DNA of 64,000 nucleotides from Eretmocerus hayati (GCA_029851415.1 CM056744.1:90259907-90323906), one strand, 5' to 3'. Counted from the stretch's first letter, positions 1 to 10,565 are shown. Made by a program: numbers and translations. Notes: generated by a model not told the origin, from the sequence alone.

Positions 1-936
1 CAGCGCCGACGCCGTGCTGTCCGACTGGAGCCTCCAGGTATTGCGGCTGATGCTGCCCCTTCTGACGTTTCGGGTATTCGACCTGAGGCTGACCCTAATG
101 GTCCAGGAGATGGCTCGTCCGCTCCTGAATCGCCTCCTAGCCTCGAGGTTCCTAGTTGGTCCGTCTCGTCCCGTGCCATGTTTGATCTGCGCAACTCCAA
201 CTCGTTCGCCGGGTCTCCTCGACGTCCGACCATCGACTCCGATGTTTTGAATAATGTATTACAAGATTTGCTAGACCGCAACATTCTTGAACGCGCTCGA
301 CCTACCATAGGGTCTGGCTCTCCTTCCATTGATGGTACTGTTGAGAGGCAACACTTTGGTGCAGAGTTAGCTGACGCTGTGCGGCCTGCCCCTGAACGTC
401 GCGAAGCCCTGAGACCCGAAATTGAGCCACGTGGGGTCGTTCAGGCTAGGGTTGAGCGCCCTGAGCCAAGAATTAGTCGTCGCTCTAACCCTTTGGATTG
501 TTTTGCGGCTTATGCTCTTCCACTCGATAGGTGCCAGTGGGGCATTCCGCCTGGCGAAACTCATATCACTTTACCGCGAAATTTCGTGGTGAGTTGTATA
601 GAGGCAATTCGTAATATGTTCGCTTGTCCTATCTGTGATGATCTGATGTATCCGCATTTTCTCCAATGTGATAATGGGCATGCTGTTTGTGAGCGATGCT
701 TGTGCCGCGTCACGCATTGTCCAGAATGTCGAGGCCGCCGTCCTTATTGGCGAAATATCGTTGCTGAAAGAGCTCTTGAGTCGCTTTATTTTCCTTGTCG
801 TTATTTCACGCAGGGTTGCCGCGAATTTCCCAAAGCCTCTGCTTGGTTGGCTCATGCAACTAATTGCACCTTCCAAGTGCCGCAGATACCCATTGAAGAA
901 GAATTAAATATCGAGCGCTTACTTGAGGTTGATTGA
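1..936 (+). CDS. SIAH-type RING finger protein, 5' end outside the window
   Basis: Frame 1 is open from the first base to the TGA at 934-936, giving 311 residues without a start, so the gene begins upstream; an internal ATG lies at 178. A C3HC4 RING of SIAH spacing lies at about 625-729: CPIC, ten residues, C, three, H, two, C, two, C, six, CPEC. It is followed by a SIAH-like zinc finger (FPCRYFTQGC, then H and C). The protein stops soon after, so the SINA substrate-binding domain is missing. Expected activity is E3 ubiquitin ligase, inferred from the family. The N-terminal part is polar and low in complexity. AATAAA follows at 983-988. A paralogue lies just downstream on the same strand. Both may be antisense cargo of the adjacent retrotransposon. 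Confidence 0.75.
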   Translation, partial: QRRRRAVRLEPPGIAADAAPSDVSGIRPEADPNGPGDGSSAPESPPSLEVPSWSVSSRAMFDLRNSNSFAGSPRRPTIDSDVLNNVLQDLLDRNILERARPTIGSGSPSIDGTVERQHFGAELADAVRPAPERREALRPEIEPRGVVQARVERPEPRISRRSNPLDCFAAYALPLDRCQWGIPPGETHITLPRNFVVSCIEAIRNMFACPICDDLMYPHFLQCDNGHAVCERCLCRVTHCPECRGRRPYWRNIVAERALESLYFPCRYFTQGCREFPKASAWLAHATNCTFQVPQIPIEEELNIERLLEVD

Positions 937-1909
937 TTATTGATTCTGTATAATTGATAAATATGTCCGCAGGTGAATATAAAATAAAATGCTACCCATC
1001 TACCCCACGATTTTCTTTTGTTCATTGATTTCCTTCCTTCCCGACCAATTTCTGTTAATTTAGATAGCCAATGAGTGGTTATTTAAAAAAACCCTCATGT
1101 GCCCCATACTTGGATTATTGCTATTAGATGGGTGAATATTATTTGTTCTTTGGTCTTGGTTCTCTCTTTCTTTTGCTTTCTCATGCCCTAATCGGGTGCT
1201 GTCGTCCGTTGGCCGTGCAAGAAATTTGAAATTTTACGTTTGATATATGTGTTTCCCTCTCTTGTTCACGTATCGAGTGGCAGACTCATCATTTTTCTAT
1301 TTATCATTCCGATTTTCCTGGTCTCGCATACATCGACCGGTAAGCCAAAAAAAAATTCATTAACCGCTAGCTTATTACAAGCTCAATGAGCACCACTGTC
1401 GATGCGCCATACGCCGCTCGTGCCTTCTCTTCCACATTCTGTTACCAATGTGCGTCTGCAATTTTTGCTCACGTCCCGCTGATGGATCCTCCGTTTCCAA
1501 TTTCTCCACGAATCCCGCTCGTTCGGGGGTCTCTCTTTGCTCATACGGCGCATTCCTGTAATTCAGCTATCCATGCTATTTTCCTGAATGTCACCTTGCT
1601 TACGTGCTTGACTTCTGCTTTCCTACCGATACGATTCTTTCGAGGAGGGGGTGCTGCTTCTCTATTGGTTGACCAACCGCCCTTCTCTAGGTTGCGGCCA
1701 CCTTGCCTGATCACCACTTATTGAGGGGAGGTAAGACAGTATATGAGTTTGACGAGCATGAGTTTTACTCACTTGTACTCTTCTGAGTTGAAGTATAACG
1801 TTCTCCAGAGCTTCCGGGTATCCGTCACGGTGAGTACCACGCATGTGATCTGTCGTTCGATCTGTAGTGTGAGACTTTTATTCTCATAAGAAAATTTCAC
1901 TCGCAGATC
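937..1909. other. Intergenic spacer and untranslated leader of the second RING gene
   Basis: AATAAA at 983-988 probably ends the first RING transcript. An ORF at 1386-1724 has no recognisable domain and is probably leader. A donor (cacg|gtgagt) at 1830 and an acceptor (tcgcag) ending at 1906 define a 77-bp intron three bases before the ATG at 1910. The first coding exon of the next gene therefore probably follows a non-coding exon. Confidence 0.5.
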
Positions 1910-3869
1910 ATGAGTCGTCAACTTCGTGCTCCATCTCGTGATATGCAAGCTGGTCCCTCGCGGCGGCGCCCTCACACGGGTGCTCATTTGGTGATACCCA
2001 CCCACGAGGTTCCTCCTCCATCTCGACCGGGGCGCGGGTATCCCGCAGCTACCCGTGCGCAGCAGCAGGTTCGACCTGGCTCGATCGTGGTTTACAATTC
2101 TAATCGCCGTCGCTACCAGCCTGAAACAATGCCACGTGTTCCCCAGGCGGATCCCTCTCAAGGCCGTTCTCCCAGCTCTCGACAGCGTTCACGGCAGGTA
2201 AGAGTATATCCTTTGGTTCTTCTTTCCCTCCCTCTTTTCTTTCTCTCTTGCGATGTCTGATACTGCCTGCGTGTTTGCAGCGTTGGCGCTGCTCGAGGGC
2301 CACGCCAAGGGCTCTTTCATCTCATGAGGCAATTGATCGTGTCAACTCGTGGAGTGGTAATCAGAGTTCCCATGCTTCTCCTGAAGGAGATTTGGAACAT
2401 TTCTTCGCTTCTGAGGTCGAAGTTTTTCTCTCTTCTTTCGATCCGCTCATTCCCGATCCGCTCTGCTGTGCTCGTTATTGTAAAACAAATTTTCCGTCCT
2501 TGTTGGATGGGGCATCACTTTCCGATTCAGATGTCTCATCCTCTGCGTCACCTCATGTTCCAATGCCTCTTATGAGTCCTAATACCACGACTTGTTGTTC
2601 CGATCGTATCGATGAACGTTCACCTTCTTGCATTTATGCGGAAGACTTTGAAGTTAATATGGATCTTCTCCTTGAAAACTGATGGTGGGTTATTTCTGTT
2701 CCCTTTACCCTTTGCGTATAGTTTGTAACTAATTTTTGTATCGTCCACAGGCTCGTCGAGTGTATGCAGGTGCATTCCCGTGGTACGATCCTCTGTTCTC
2801 GAGTCATGCACAGCTCGCAGAGTGCCCTCCGTTCCAAGAGCCATCCTCACGTTCGGAGAGGGATATGCAAAGGACCATAGTGTCACTTACTGACCTACAC
2901 CGACTACGTGATATCCTTGTGACCATCATGCAATTGAGGGTCACCGACGTCACGGCCACCTTCGAGTTGGAGCACCATCGTACTCATTCTGACCATGCTC
3001 CAAGACAGAGTCCAGGCCGTCTTATATGTCCTGCTCTCTCTGGTTTGGATCTGTTTGTGGCCGTCATTGATAGCCTATGGCTTGCCGAAGAAACCGCTGT
3101 TGACAGTGCTCTTGATTGGATGGAGGGTGAGCTTCCCGGCTTGCGGGATAGGCAACGGAATTTTTCTCAACAATTCCATGCTGATCGACAATTCCTGAGG
3201 AGACGAGCGGAGCGGGCTGATGCAAACCTCCGCAATATGGCGTCGGGTTCCCAACCGAGAAGGTTGCTGTCATCCGTACGGCGTTCAATACGCGCTTTAT
3301 TTGGAGAGGATAGTTCGTCGATTTCTTCGGACGATTCCAATGCCGAGCCGCCTGCCGAGGAACGTACTCGTACTAATACTGCCTCGAGGAATGCCGATGA
3401 ACTTGCGTCTCAAGAACGGCATGGATTATTACCTGCGGTAAGGCGCCTGGATTCGCACCGTGATGATGCTCTTACACGTGGAGTCATTCGAGACAGGGAG
3501 ATGACTGCTCGTGACGGAATTAATGAGATCTTTACTTGCCCTATGTGCCGTGATCCGATTCTTCCCTTGTATACTCAGTGCCCTCGCGGCCATGCGGTAT
3601 GCGACCGATGTCGTCGCTCTTATACCGACCGTCGGTGTCTGGTTTGTCGCATAGATCATATCCCTCAAATCAACTCTGTTCTTTCATCTTTGAGTGATAA
3701 GCTCTCTTTTCCGTGTCGCTACAACTATTTGGGGTGCCCTTGGAACCCCTTGGGTACTGAGTGGCGCGAGCATGTGCGAGGATGTGCTTACTGTCCCGGG
3801 CTGTCGGATCGTACCCGTGAGCAAATCAGTGCTCTTATAGCTCGTCCTTCACGTTCGTCGGCCGAGTGA
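1910..3869 (+). CDS. Second SIAH-type RING finger protein, spliced
   Basis: Exon 1 is 1910-2197 (96 codons, MSRQLRAPSR..., ending CAG|gtaaga). The last exon is 2751-3869, after a cgtccacag acceptor. Both join in phase 0 to give a 468-residue protein if the exon at 2281-2684 is skipped. The N-terminal third is rich in Arg, Pro and Ser. The middle has a charged helical stretch and an acidic SSSISSDD tract. The RING is at about residues 359-395 (nt 3537-3647): CPMC, ten, C, three, H, two, C, two, C, eight, CLVC. A SIAH-like finger (FPCRYNYLGC...H...C) follows, and there is no SINA domain. AATAAA lies at 3958-3963. It is clearly paralogous to the gene at 1-936. E3 ligase activity is inferred from the family. 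The 5' structure is the weak point; the RING exon itself is firm. Confidence 0.65.
2281..2684 (+). other. Candidate cassette (poison) exon of the second RING gene
   Basis: It is bounded by a tttgcag acceptor ending at 2280 and a gatg|gtgggt donor at 2685. Read in the frame of exon 1, it stays open for 133 codons and meets TGA at 2680-2682, two bases before its own donor. Including it would give a 229-residue protein without the RING; skipping it gives the 468-residue RING protein. It is 404 bases long, not a multiple of three. Only transcripts can say whether it is used. Confidence 0.4.
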
Positions 3870-4545
3870 TTACGATGAGCTGCCCACTCATGCCTACGCG
3901 ATCTATTTCATTTTTGTATGAAAATCTCATGAGATAAGCTGTATGGTGATGATGTTTAATAAACTCCTCATAAAATATGTTGTCTTTCTCATTTCTTGAT
4001 CCTCCCTCTCCCTTCCAAAATAACCAAACGTTTTATTGTTTTTCACACTGATAAATGACCATTGACTAATCGAAATTCTTCTCTATGGTGTCTTATTCGT
4101 GAGTCATCGAGGTTTGAAAATAGGCCCTACTTTATTGACAATGAAAATGTTGTAAACTATATCACCCTCAACTACTAAAGTGACTGCATTGATTTTCCCT
4201 TTCCCTTTTGATCATAATTCGATACTGCGTCAATACTTATCTTAATGCCTATTCCCAATAATTTTTACCTTTGAATTCGAATTCATTCGAGTCTAATCTA
4301 TACAACTAGTACTGAATATCTAAATCATGTATTACGTATACTCTTCAGAGATGCAATCACATCTATACGCAGTCTAGCCCTCTTGAAAACTCACAAAATA
4401 GCATGAATATAATAATTCACCTCTAAAACTTGAATACTGGCATGAAGCCATCATATGGGTATGATCAAATAGGAGGGTGTGTTCCTAAACATGGCTATCC
4501 TTATTTGATTATGGGAACTTTCGCGAAATGATTTTTGTCCGGAAC
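3870..4545. other. Spacer between convergent RING gene and retrotransposon pol
   Basis: It contains AATAAA (plus strand) at 3958-3963 and an AT-rich remainder. A pyrimidine run near 3999-4018 would read as a purine tract on the minus strand, the place to look for a polypurine tract, but no LTR sequence follows it. I see no further gene. Confidence 0.55.
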
Positions 4546-7500
4546 TCAAAATTCGTCATCGTTGTTACTGTGGTGGTTTTTAAGCTTATTTATATGAACC
4601 ACTCGCGTTTGGTCGCCCTTCTTAATCTTCGCATTGTTTTTCTTGTAATCGATTTCCAGAATCTCGCATGGGCCTACATAATGCTTGTCTCCCTTACCCT
4701 GTCTTGGTTCTTTCAACAAGTACACCGTTTCTCCCTCCCTGAAGCTTTTTGGGTTGATTTTTTGATCGTGGTAGAACTTGGATTTGAACTTAGACTGGAC
4801 GAGATTCATGGCTGCTAAGGTCCTGAGCTGAATTTTTGCTTCCGCGACCTCCGCAAGGTATTGGTCATAAGTCATAAGCTGATCGCGAGGCGGGAATCTC
4901 GACGGTGTTCTAGCTCTTTTACCAAACACGATTTCGTGTGGGGAATATCCAAGTCCTTCGTGTTCCGTTGTGTTGTACGCATGTTGTGCAAGGGGCAGAA
5001 GTTCATCCCAGTTGGTATTCTCATTCAGATACATGGCTAAGTATTCATTTAGAGTGTGATGCATCCGTTCAATTGCTCCATTCGATTGTGGTCGATATGT
5101 CGAGGTGCAAAACTTATTGATTCTAAACATTCTTGCAAATTCCTCGAATACTCGGCCCATGAAGTGAGACCCTTGATCGGTGAGTATTGTAACCGGTGTG
5201 CCAAAGTAGCAAATAAATTGTTCTACAAAGACCTTCGCGACTACTCTGGTTGTTGCTTCGGTTGTTGGTGTTAGTATGCAATATTTGCTGAAGCAGTCTT
5301 GGATTGTCAAAATGTAAACGTTTCCGTGTTTTGTGGGTGTTTTTGGTCCTACAAAATCCATCGATATCTTTTCGAATGGCGATGCCGGGGTATCAGTAAT
5401 GATCATTGGCAACCGTGTTTTTACCCTCACGAGTTTGTCTGTTTGGCACGTTGCACAGCCTCTCACGAATGCTCGAACATCAGCTTGCATGTTCCGCCAG
5501 TAGAATTCACTTGCTATCCTGTCATATGTTTTCGTAATTCCTTTGTGGCCTCCTATCGCGGACTCGTGATATTCTTTTATGATACGAAAGCGCTCTTCCC
5601 CGGGTGGCACAGGTAAATTGTTCTTGAACAGCACGATTGATATTTGACATTTTTTGAAAATACGATTACATTGCTCTATAAAATACCCCCATGTATTTTT
5701 ATTTAGCATTTCTAAATCTCTTATTATCCCAAGCGTCTTGATACCCTTGTGTACGAGCAATTCTTTGAGTACTTTGAGAGTCGACGTGATGTCTGGTTTC
5801 AATGCTGACGCATGGGTTGTCTGTTTCACCACTAATCCGAACACCTCTTTGTCTCTATATCCAGAGACGATTACTTCTCCTATTGCTCGAGTTGTGCTGA
5901 GCAATTCGTCTTGGTCCAGATATTTCCTTTCTATCAAAGCGCTGAGTACTTCTGATTCCACCTGAACATCTGCTGGAACTGCGTAAACGAGATTGTCAAA
6001 ATGTGCAAACGGATGGTCATTCACGATTTTGACGCCCGTGAATATTGCTACATCTTCTTCCTTCTCCACCCATGACGGCATTTCCCGTGGACTGCGAGCC
6101 TCCGCAACCAAGTATCTGGCCATTACATCGTTCCTGAGTCTCCCTCTGTTGCTGACACCCGGCTCTTCAGTGAATTCGGTAACATCGATTGGTGATGCCT
6201 GATCGTCTTGATGTGATAGCTCTTCGGCTTGTGTTATTCTTGGTGTCTCATTTACTTGTTCTTGCGACCCTTCATCATGTACTGACAGTTCATCTACTTC
6301 CATGTTACCCTCAAAAAGGTCCCTTATAGTGAGTCCATTTGCTGCCTCTTGTTCGTCCCGTAGCCCCTGATTCACTAATGGCGTGTAGTGTTTTATCCTT
6401 AGACGAAGGTGAATGAAATCGTCCACACTATTTGCTCTGAAGTATGCATAACGTATCCTATCTGAGCAGAGTACGTGGACGCACACATTTATGTTAAATT
6501 CTCGAGAAAATATATATAGTGTGTCCGCATCCCCGTACGCTGTTTGAGATGTGAGTATCTTTATGGCTGCTTCTGGATCCCCGCAATGAGGTAAATGTTG
6601 GCTATCGAGTAATTTTTGGCGCAGCATTGGAGCGTTAATATCCCATCCGAATATCTTTATCAATGAATAGAATAGGCAACTTCCCGGCGGGGTTGTTTGG
6701 ATGTCCGGATCGTGAACCAATGTATGGTGAGGTTGGGCACACTCGTTATGCTCCTCGTAATTTTGGAATCTCACTATTGATGAATTGGATGTTTGTTCGT
6801 TTAGAATCGTGAAATTGCCGGCGTAATCCCAAGACATATCTAGGAGTGCTGGTTCGCGGTCATTCGTCGGGTTGAGTACGGGGACTTCTTGCGACGCGGG
6901 TGTGCTCGAGGCTGAGTTGGTGTTTGCATCAGTATTTTGGTTCCCCTGGAGTGGTTCATTATTCGCCAGACCTCTGGTATCGGCTACTTCGGAGTCCGGG
7001 AGTGTGATTGATCCCGTAAGTTGTTGCTTGTTTTGCTCCGAATCGGTTGCATCTTGCATCGATAGCCCGTTCTCCTGATGACATGACGCTAAGATGTCTG
7101 ATTCATTGATATTCTCCTTGCCAAGCCCTCCGAAATCGGTTGATGGCTCCATGCCGTTCTCGATATCCCCGTTGGTAGGTAGATTCGGCCTTACTTGTAC
7201 GCCTCGTTCTTCATTTCGACGATAGATGGCAGTTTCCCCGATCGTAAAAGGTGTGCGCAAAATTTCGCTTGAGTTACCTACCGTTGGTATTTCTAATCTA
7301 GTAAGCTCTACTCTTGGTTGGTATTCGGGTCGATTGTACCTGCTTTGCATGTGGTTTGATGGTTCGCCCGTTTGTGGTCTTTGTTCAATTGATTCTTGCT
7401 CTTCATTCCATACGAGCACCTGTACCCCTATCCGCCCCCCGGACGAAAATCGTTCGACATTCCACTTCAATTCAGGTTTGTCCTTCTTTGATTCTATTTG

Positions 7501-10500
7501 CATAGAATCTCTCCCGTGCGTCTGCGTTCTCTCGATACTGATATTCAACTCTGAATCTTGTTTGGGTGCCCCTACGTACCGCGTCGAATCGGTCTCCATC
7601 AAGCAATTATCAAGGTCCACCTCCTTGCTCTTTGAACTTACGAGTGTTCCAGGTTGTAACTCTTCAGACTCTTTCCCGAGGCTTTCACTTATCTCTCCTG
7701 ATTCATTCACTGTATTACCAAACATTTTCCGGTTTCTGTGAGAGAGTGGCGGGTTGATTTCTCTTTGAGGTCTCTGAATTATTAGATCTTTCCTTGGCGT
7801 ACTCGTGATCTGAATTTCCGCCCGGATATGCTGTTCATCCCTCACGCGTGGTAGCTTGCTTGCCCTGTTGTTTGCCTGACTAAGGATGGGTTCTGCTCCT
7901 GGATGATCTCCGGTCTCCTCCAGCATCTGACATGTGGCAAATTTCCTCCCTGTTCGCCCCCTGTCCTCTTGTGTCCGTAATTTACGTTGCGCCATCTTGA
8001 TCCCGCTCCAATCCTCGTCATTATCATCACTGGAGAAGAGGTCGCTCGAGTCACTCTCTTCCGAGACCGCTTCATCTAAGGTTGATTGTTTTTCTCTTGG
8101 CTCTTGATTACCCTCATCCTGTTTGCTGTTCTTGCTTTCGTCTAAATTGATGCGTTTTTTCTCCGGAGATTTTTCAACCTGCCCTAACTCTCCCCAATCA
8201 ATTTCCCTCGTTCCTTGGTCACTTCCATCCTCTCGTTCCCTCTTTTGGCTTCTAGTTGTTACCACGAATACTTGAGCGCTCGAGATTCCTGCTCCCTCGG
8301 ATTCCTGTCTTTCTGCTAGCTCATATAATTCAGCTCTTGGCCTTTCTGGGTTTTCTTCGCCTTCTTTAAGGACCGGGTTCCTAGATAATGCATCAGCATT
8401 CGGGTTTTTGCTACCTGGACGGTATATCACGTCGAATTCGCATCCCCTTAGTGATGCCTTCAGCCGGTTGAACCTTAAATCGGGTTTCTTGGTGTTGTGG
8501 AAATGTTTCAATGGTTCGTGATCCGTGACTACCGTAAACTTTCTACCGTAAAGGAAATGCCTGAATTGTTCTGTGGCGAAGACTACCGCTAGAAGCTCAC
8601 GATCATATGTACTGTAACGTAATTCTGGGCCCTTTAAGCATCTCGATGCATAGGCGCAGGGTCGATCTTGATTTAACTTTCCCTGGCTCAAAATTGCTCC
8701 AATCGCGTAGTCCGAGGCATCTGTCGTTACGAGGAACTCCTCGTCTAGTCTAGGAGCCTGAAGTATTGGTTCTTGGCATAGTGCATTTCTCAATTTCTCG
8801 AAAGCTTCTTGTTGTTCTGTGCCCCAGTCGAATTTTGTCCGATCTCTCAGAAGTTGATTCAGTGGGTATGCTATTTCCGCGAAGTTTTTGACGAAACGTC
8901 TGTAATATGATGCTAGGCCTAAAAATTGTTTGACTTTCTTCGGAGTTGTGGGTGCGGGATATTTTCGAACTGCCTCTATCTTCTTCGGATCCATCCGGAT
9001 TCGTCCGTTTCCTGCGATGTGACCCAAGAAACTCGCCTCCTCCTGTAGGAACTGGCATTTCGCAGGTTCGATTGTAAGATTCGCTTCGTCGAGTCTCTCC
9101 ATAAGTAGCCTGAATCTTTCCCCGTGTTCTTGTAAATCTTTTGCGAAGACGATCATGTCGTCTAGATACACCCTTACTCCTTCTAGATTCGCTAGCACCC
9201 TATCCATCAAAGCCTGGAAAGTACATGGTGCGTTACATAGTCCCATACCCATTCTTTTATATTGGAATAATCCAATAGGGGCTTGAAAGGCTGTCAGGTG
9301 TTCTGAGCCCTCATCCATGGGGATTTGATAGAATCCTGACTTGAGGTCGATTGCAGTGATGTACCTTGCATTCGCGACACTTTCGATTATATCTGTGGTG
9401 ATCGGTAACGGATAGTTGTTTCCTACCGTGATGCTGTTGAGTTGACGAAAGTCTGTCACCATTCTCCATTTCACTTTCCCATTCGCGTCCGGTTTTTTCT
9501 TCACTATCCACATTGGGCTTGAATATGGTGACTCTGATTCTGTGATTATGCCTGCCTCGAGTAATTCATTAACTTGCCGTTGCATCTCCTCTCTGATCTC
9601 GGGGGGGTGTCGATACCTTTTAGCTTTTATAGGCTTATCTGTTGTTGTGACTATCTTGTGTGTTACTAGATGCGTTGCCTTGAGTTTTTCTCCCGGGAGT
9701 CCAAATATACCCGGTCTCTCTTTAATAAGATCTCTGATGTGTTGGATTTCCTCCTGATTCAGTCTCTCCAACGTCTTTGGGTCTATTCTCTCAAACACTC
9801 TTGTAGCTCTATCTTCTTTCTCTCCCACTTGCGCCCTCAGTATTGATATATTTTCCTCAACTTCCCCTAATTCTACTGCTTCATTCGATTCTAGTTCTCC
9901 CTTTGCTTGGGTATACTCCACCTCTTCGTATGCTTCCAAAGTAACTTCTGGTAATTCTATTTCCACTTCTTCATCATTTGTATTCGTGCATATCGCATAT
10001 GCTCTTCCATTAATATTCTTCGCGACGAAATCCCCCAATATTATACCCGGTCCCATGTCTTGTATCCCCACGTAACCAACTGCTTCATTATTCTTCACAC
10101 GAATATATATGACTTGTGCACTATTAGGAGGAATCCGGAATCGATCCTCGATCACGAAAGGGATTTTCTCATTGGCGAAGTGCAAACATTTCTCCTTAGC
10201 ATCAATAATTCCCCCATGCTCCTCAAATTCTCTCCACCCAAGGAGCCCGTCCGTGTTAATTGCAAAGTCATTTGAAACTATATGTATATCGCATTTAAAC
10301 CCGTTCAGCTTCGCTGTAACTTTCCCTAAAGTAAGGCATTCCCCTGCTGTAACCCCACTGATGGCAATAACGTATTCCCTATCAATATGTGTACCTTCTT
10401 TGATACATCTAGCCTTCAAGAGTGTGACATCCGCCCCCGTGTCAGCGTAAAAGTGACAAGTCTCTTTACTGAAATCCTCGCATCTCAATTCGACTATTGG

Positions 10501-10557
10501 GTGTCTCCTCTGATTAGCATCCAGCAAACGTATGGAAACGTGTCGTTTTGGTATCAT
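4546..10557 (-). CDS. pol: Pol polyprotein: protease, RT, RNase H, OTU-like, macro-like, integrase
   Basis: The protein has 2003 residues from the ATG, but the frame is open back to 10632 and it is probably made by -1 frameshifting from Gag. The aspartic protease has DTGA at 39-42. The reverse transcriptase has YLDD at 464-467. RNase H carries D613, E654, D679 and D722. Residues 730-1285 are a polar, acidic linker. An OTU-like domain spans 1285-1395 with C1294 (PPGSCLF) and H1390 (HYTPL). A macrodomain-like stretch lies at about 1500-1645. The integrase has H1664, H1671, C1701 and C1704, then D1734, D1794 and E1830, with exactly 35 residues between the last two. A GPCEI motif near the C terminus fits the GPY/F module. 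There is no envelope gene. The domain calls for protease, RT, RNase H and integrase are firm; the OTU call is good and the macro call is weaker. Confidence 0.95.
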   Translation of the reverse strand: MIPKRHVSIRLLDANQRRHPIVELRCEDFSKETCHFYADTGADVTLLKARCIKEGTHIDREYVIAISGVTAGECLTLGKVTAKLNGFKCDIHIVSNDFAINTDGLLGWREFEEHGGIIDAKEKCLHFANEKIPFVIEDRFRIPPNSAQVIYIRVKNNEAVGYVGIQDMGPGIILGDFVAKNINGRAYAICTNTNDEEVEIELPEVTLEAYEEVEYTQAKGELESNEAVELGEVEENISILRAQVGEKEDRATRVFERIDPKTLERLNQEEIQHIRDLIKERPGIFGLPGEKLKATHLVTHKIVTTTDKPIKAKRYRHPPEIREEMQRQVNELLEAGIITESESPYSSPMWIVKKKPDANGKVKWRMVTDFRQLNSITVGNNYPLPITTDIIESVANARYITAIDLKSGFYQIPMDEGSEHLTAFQAPIGLFQYKRMGMGLCNAPCTFQALMDRVLANLEGVRVYLDDMIVFAKDLQEHGERFRLLMERLDEANLTIEPAKCQFLQEEASFLGHIAGNGRIRMDPKKIEAVRKYPAPTTPKKVKQFLGLASYYRRFVKNFAEIAYPLNQLLRDRTKFDWGTEQQEAFEKLRNALCQEPILQAPRLDEEFLVTTDASDYAIGAILSQGKLNQDRPCAYASRCLKGPELRYSTYDRELLAVVFATEQFRHFLYGRKFTVVTDHEPLKHFHNTKKPDLRFNRLKASLRGCEFDVIYRPGSKNPNADALSRNPVLKEGEENPERPRAELYELAERQESEGAGISSAQVFVVTTRSQKREREDGSDQGTREIDWGELGQVEKSPEKKRINLDESKNSKQDEGNQEPREKQSTLDEAVSEESDSSDLFSSDDNDEDWSGIKMAQRKLRTQEDRGRTGRKFATCQMLEETGDHPGAEPILSQANNRASKLPRVRDEQHIRAEIQITSTPRKDLIIQRPQREINPPLSHRNRKMFGNTVNESGEISESLGKESEELQPGTLVSSKSKEVDLDNCLMETDSTRYVGAPKQDSELNISIERTQTHGRDSMQIESKKDKPELKWNVERFSSGGRIGVQVLVWNEEQESIEQRPQTGEPSNHMQSRYNRPEYQPRVELTRLEIPTVGNSSEILRTPFTIGETAIYRRNEERGVQVRPNLPTNGDIENGMEPSTDFGGLGKENINESDILASCHQENGLSMQDATDSEQNKQQLTGSITLPDSEVADTRGLANNEPLQGNQNTDANTNSASSTPASQEVPVLNPTNDREPALLDMSWDYAGNFTILNEQTSNSSIVRFQNYEEHNECAQPHHTLVHDPDIQTTPPGSCLFYSLIKIFGWDINAPMLRQKLLDSQHLPHCGDPEAAIKILTSQTAYGDADTLYIFSREFNINVCVHVLCSDRIRYAYFRANSVDDFIHLRLRIKHYTPLVNQGLRDEQEAANGLTIRDLFEGNMEVDELSVHDEGSQEQVNETPRITQAEELSHQDDQASPIDVTEFTEEPGVSNRGRLRNDVMARYLVAEARSPREMPSWVEKEEDVAIFTGVKIVNDHPFAHFDNLVYAVPADVQVESEVLSALIERKYLDQDELLSTTRAIGEVIVSGYRDKEVFGLVVKQTTHASALKPDITSTLKVLKELLVHKGIKTLGIIRDLEMLNKNTWGYFIEQCNRIFKKCQISIVLFKNNLPVPPGEERFRIIKEYHESAIGGHKGITKTYDRIASEFYWRNMQADVRAFVRGCATCQTDKLVRVKTRLPMIITDTPASPFEKISMDFVGPKTPTKHGNVYILTIQDCFSKYCILTPTTEATTRVVAKVFVEQFICYFGTPVTILTDQGSHFMGRVFEEFARMFRINKFCTSTYRPQSNGAIERMHHTLNEYLAMYLNENTNWDELLPLAQHAYNTTEHEGLGYSPHEIVFGKRARTPSRFPPRDQLMTYDQYLAEVAEAKIQLRTLAAMNLVQSKFKSKFYHDQKINPKSFREGETVYLLKEPRQGKGDKHYVGPCEILEIDYKKNNAKIKKGDQTRVVHINKLKNHHSNNDDEF

Positions 10558-10565
10558 GTGTTTCT

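Noticed and set aside
1386..1724. 112-residue ORF between the RING genes
   Set aside because: No domain, and it lies in the probable untranslated leader of the second RING gene.
3999..4018. Polypurine tract (minus strand) marking the element's 3' LTR boundary
   Set aside because: It is pyrimidine-rich on the plus strand as required, but nothing matching the LTR at 14261-14744 follows, so it cannot be tied to a 3' LTR.
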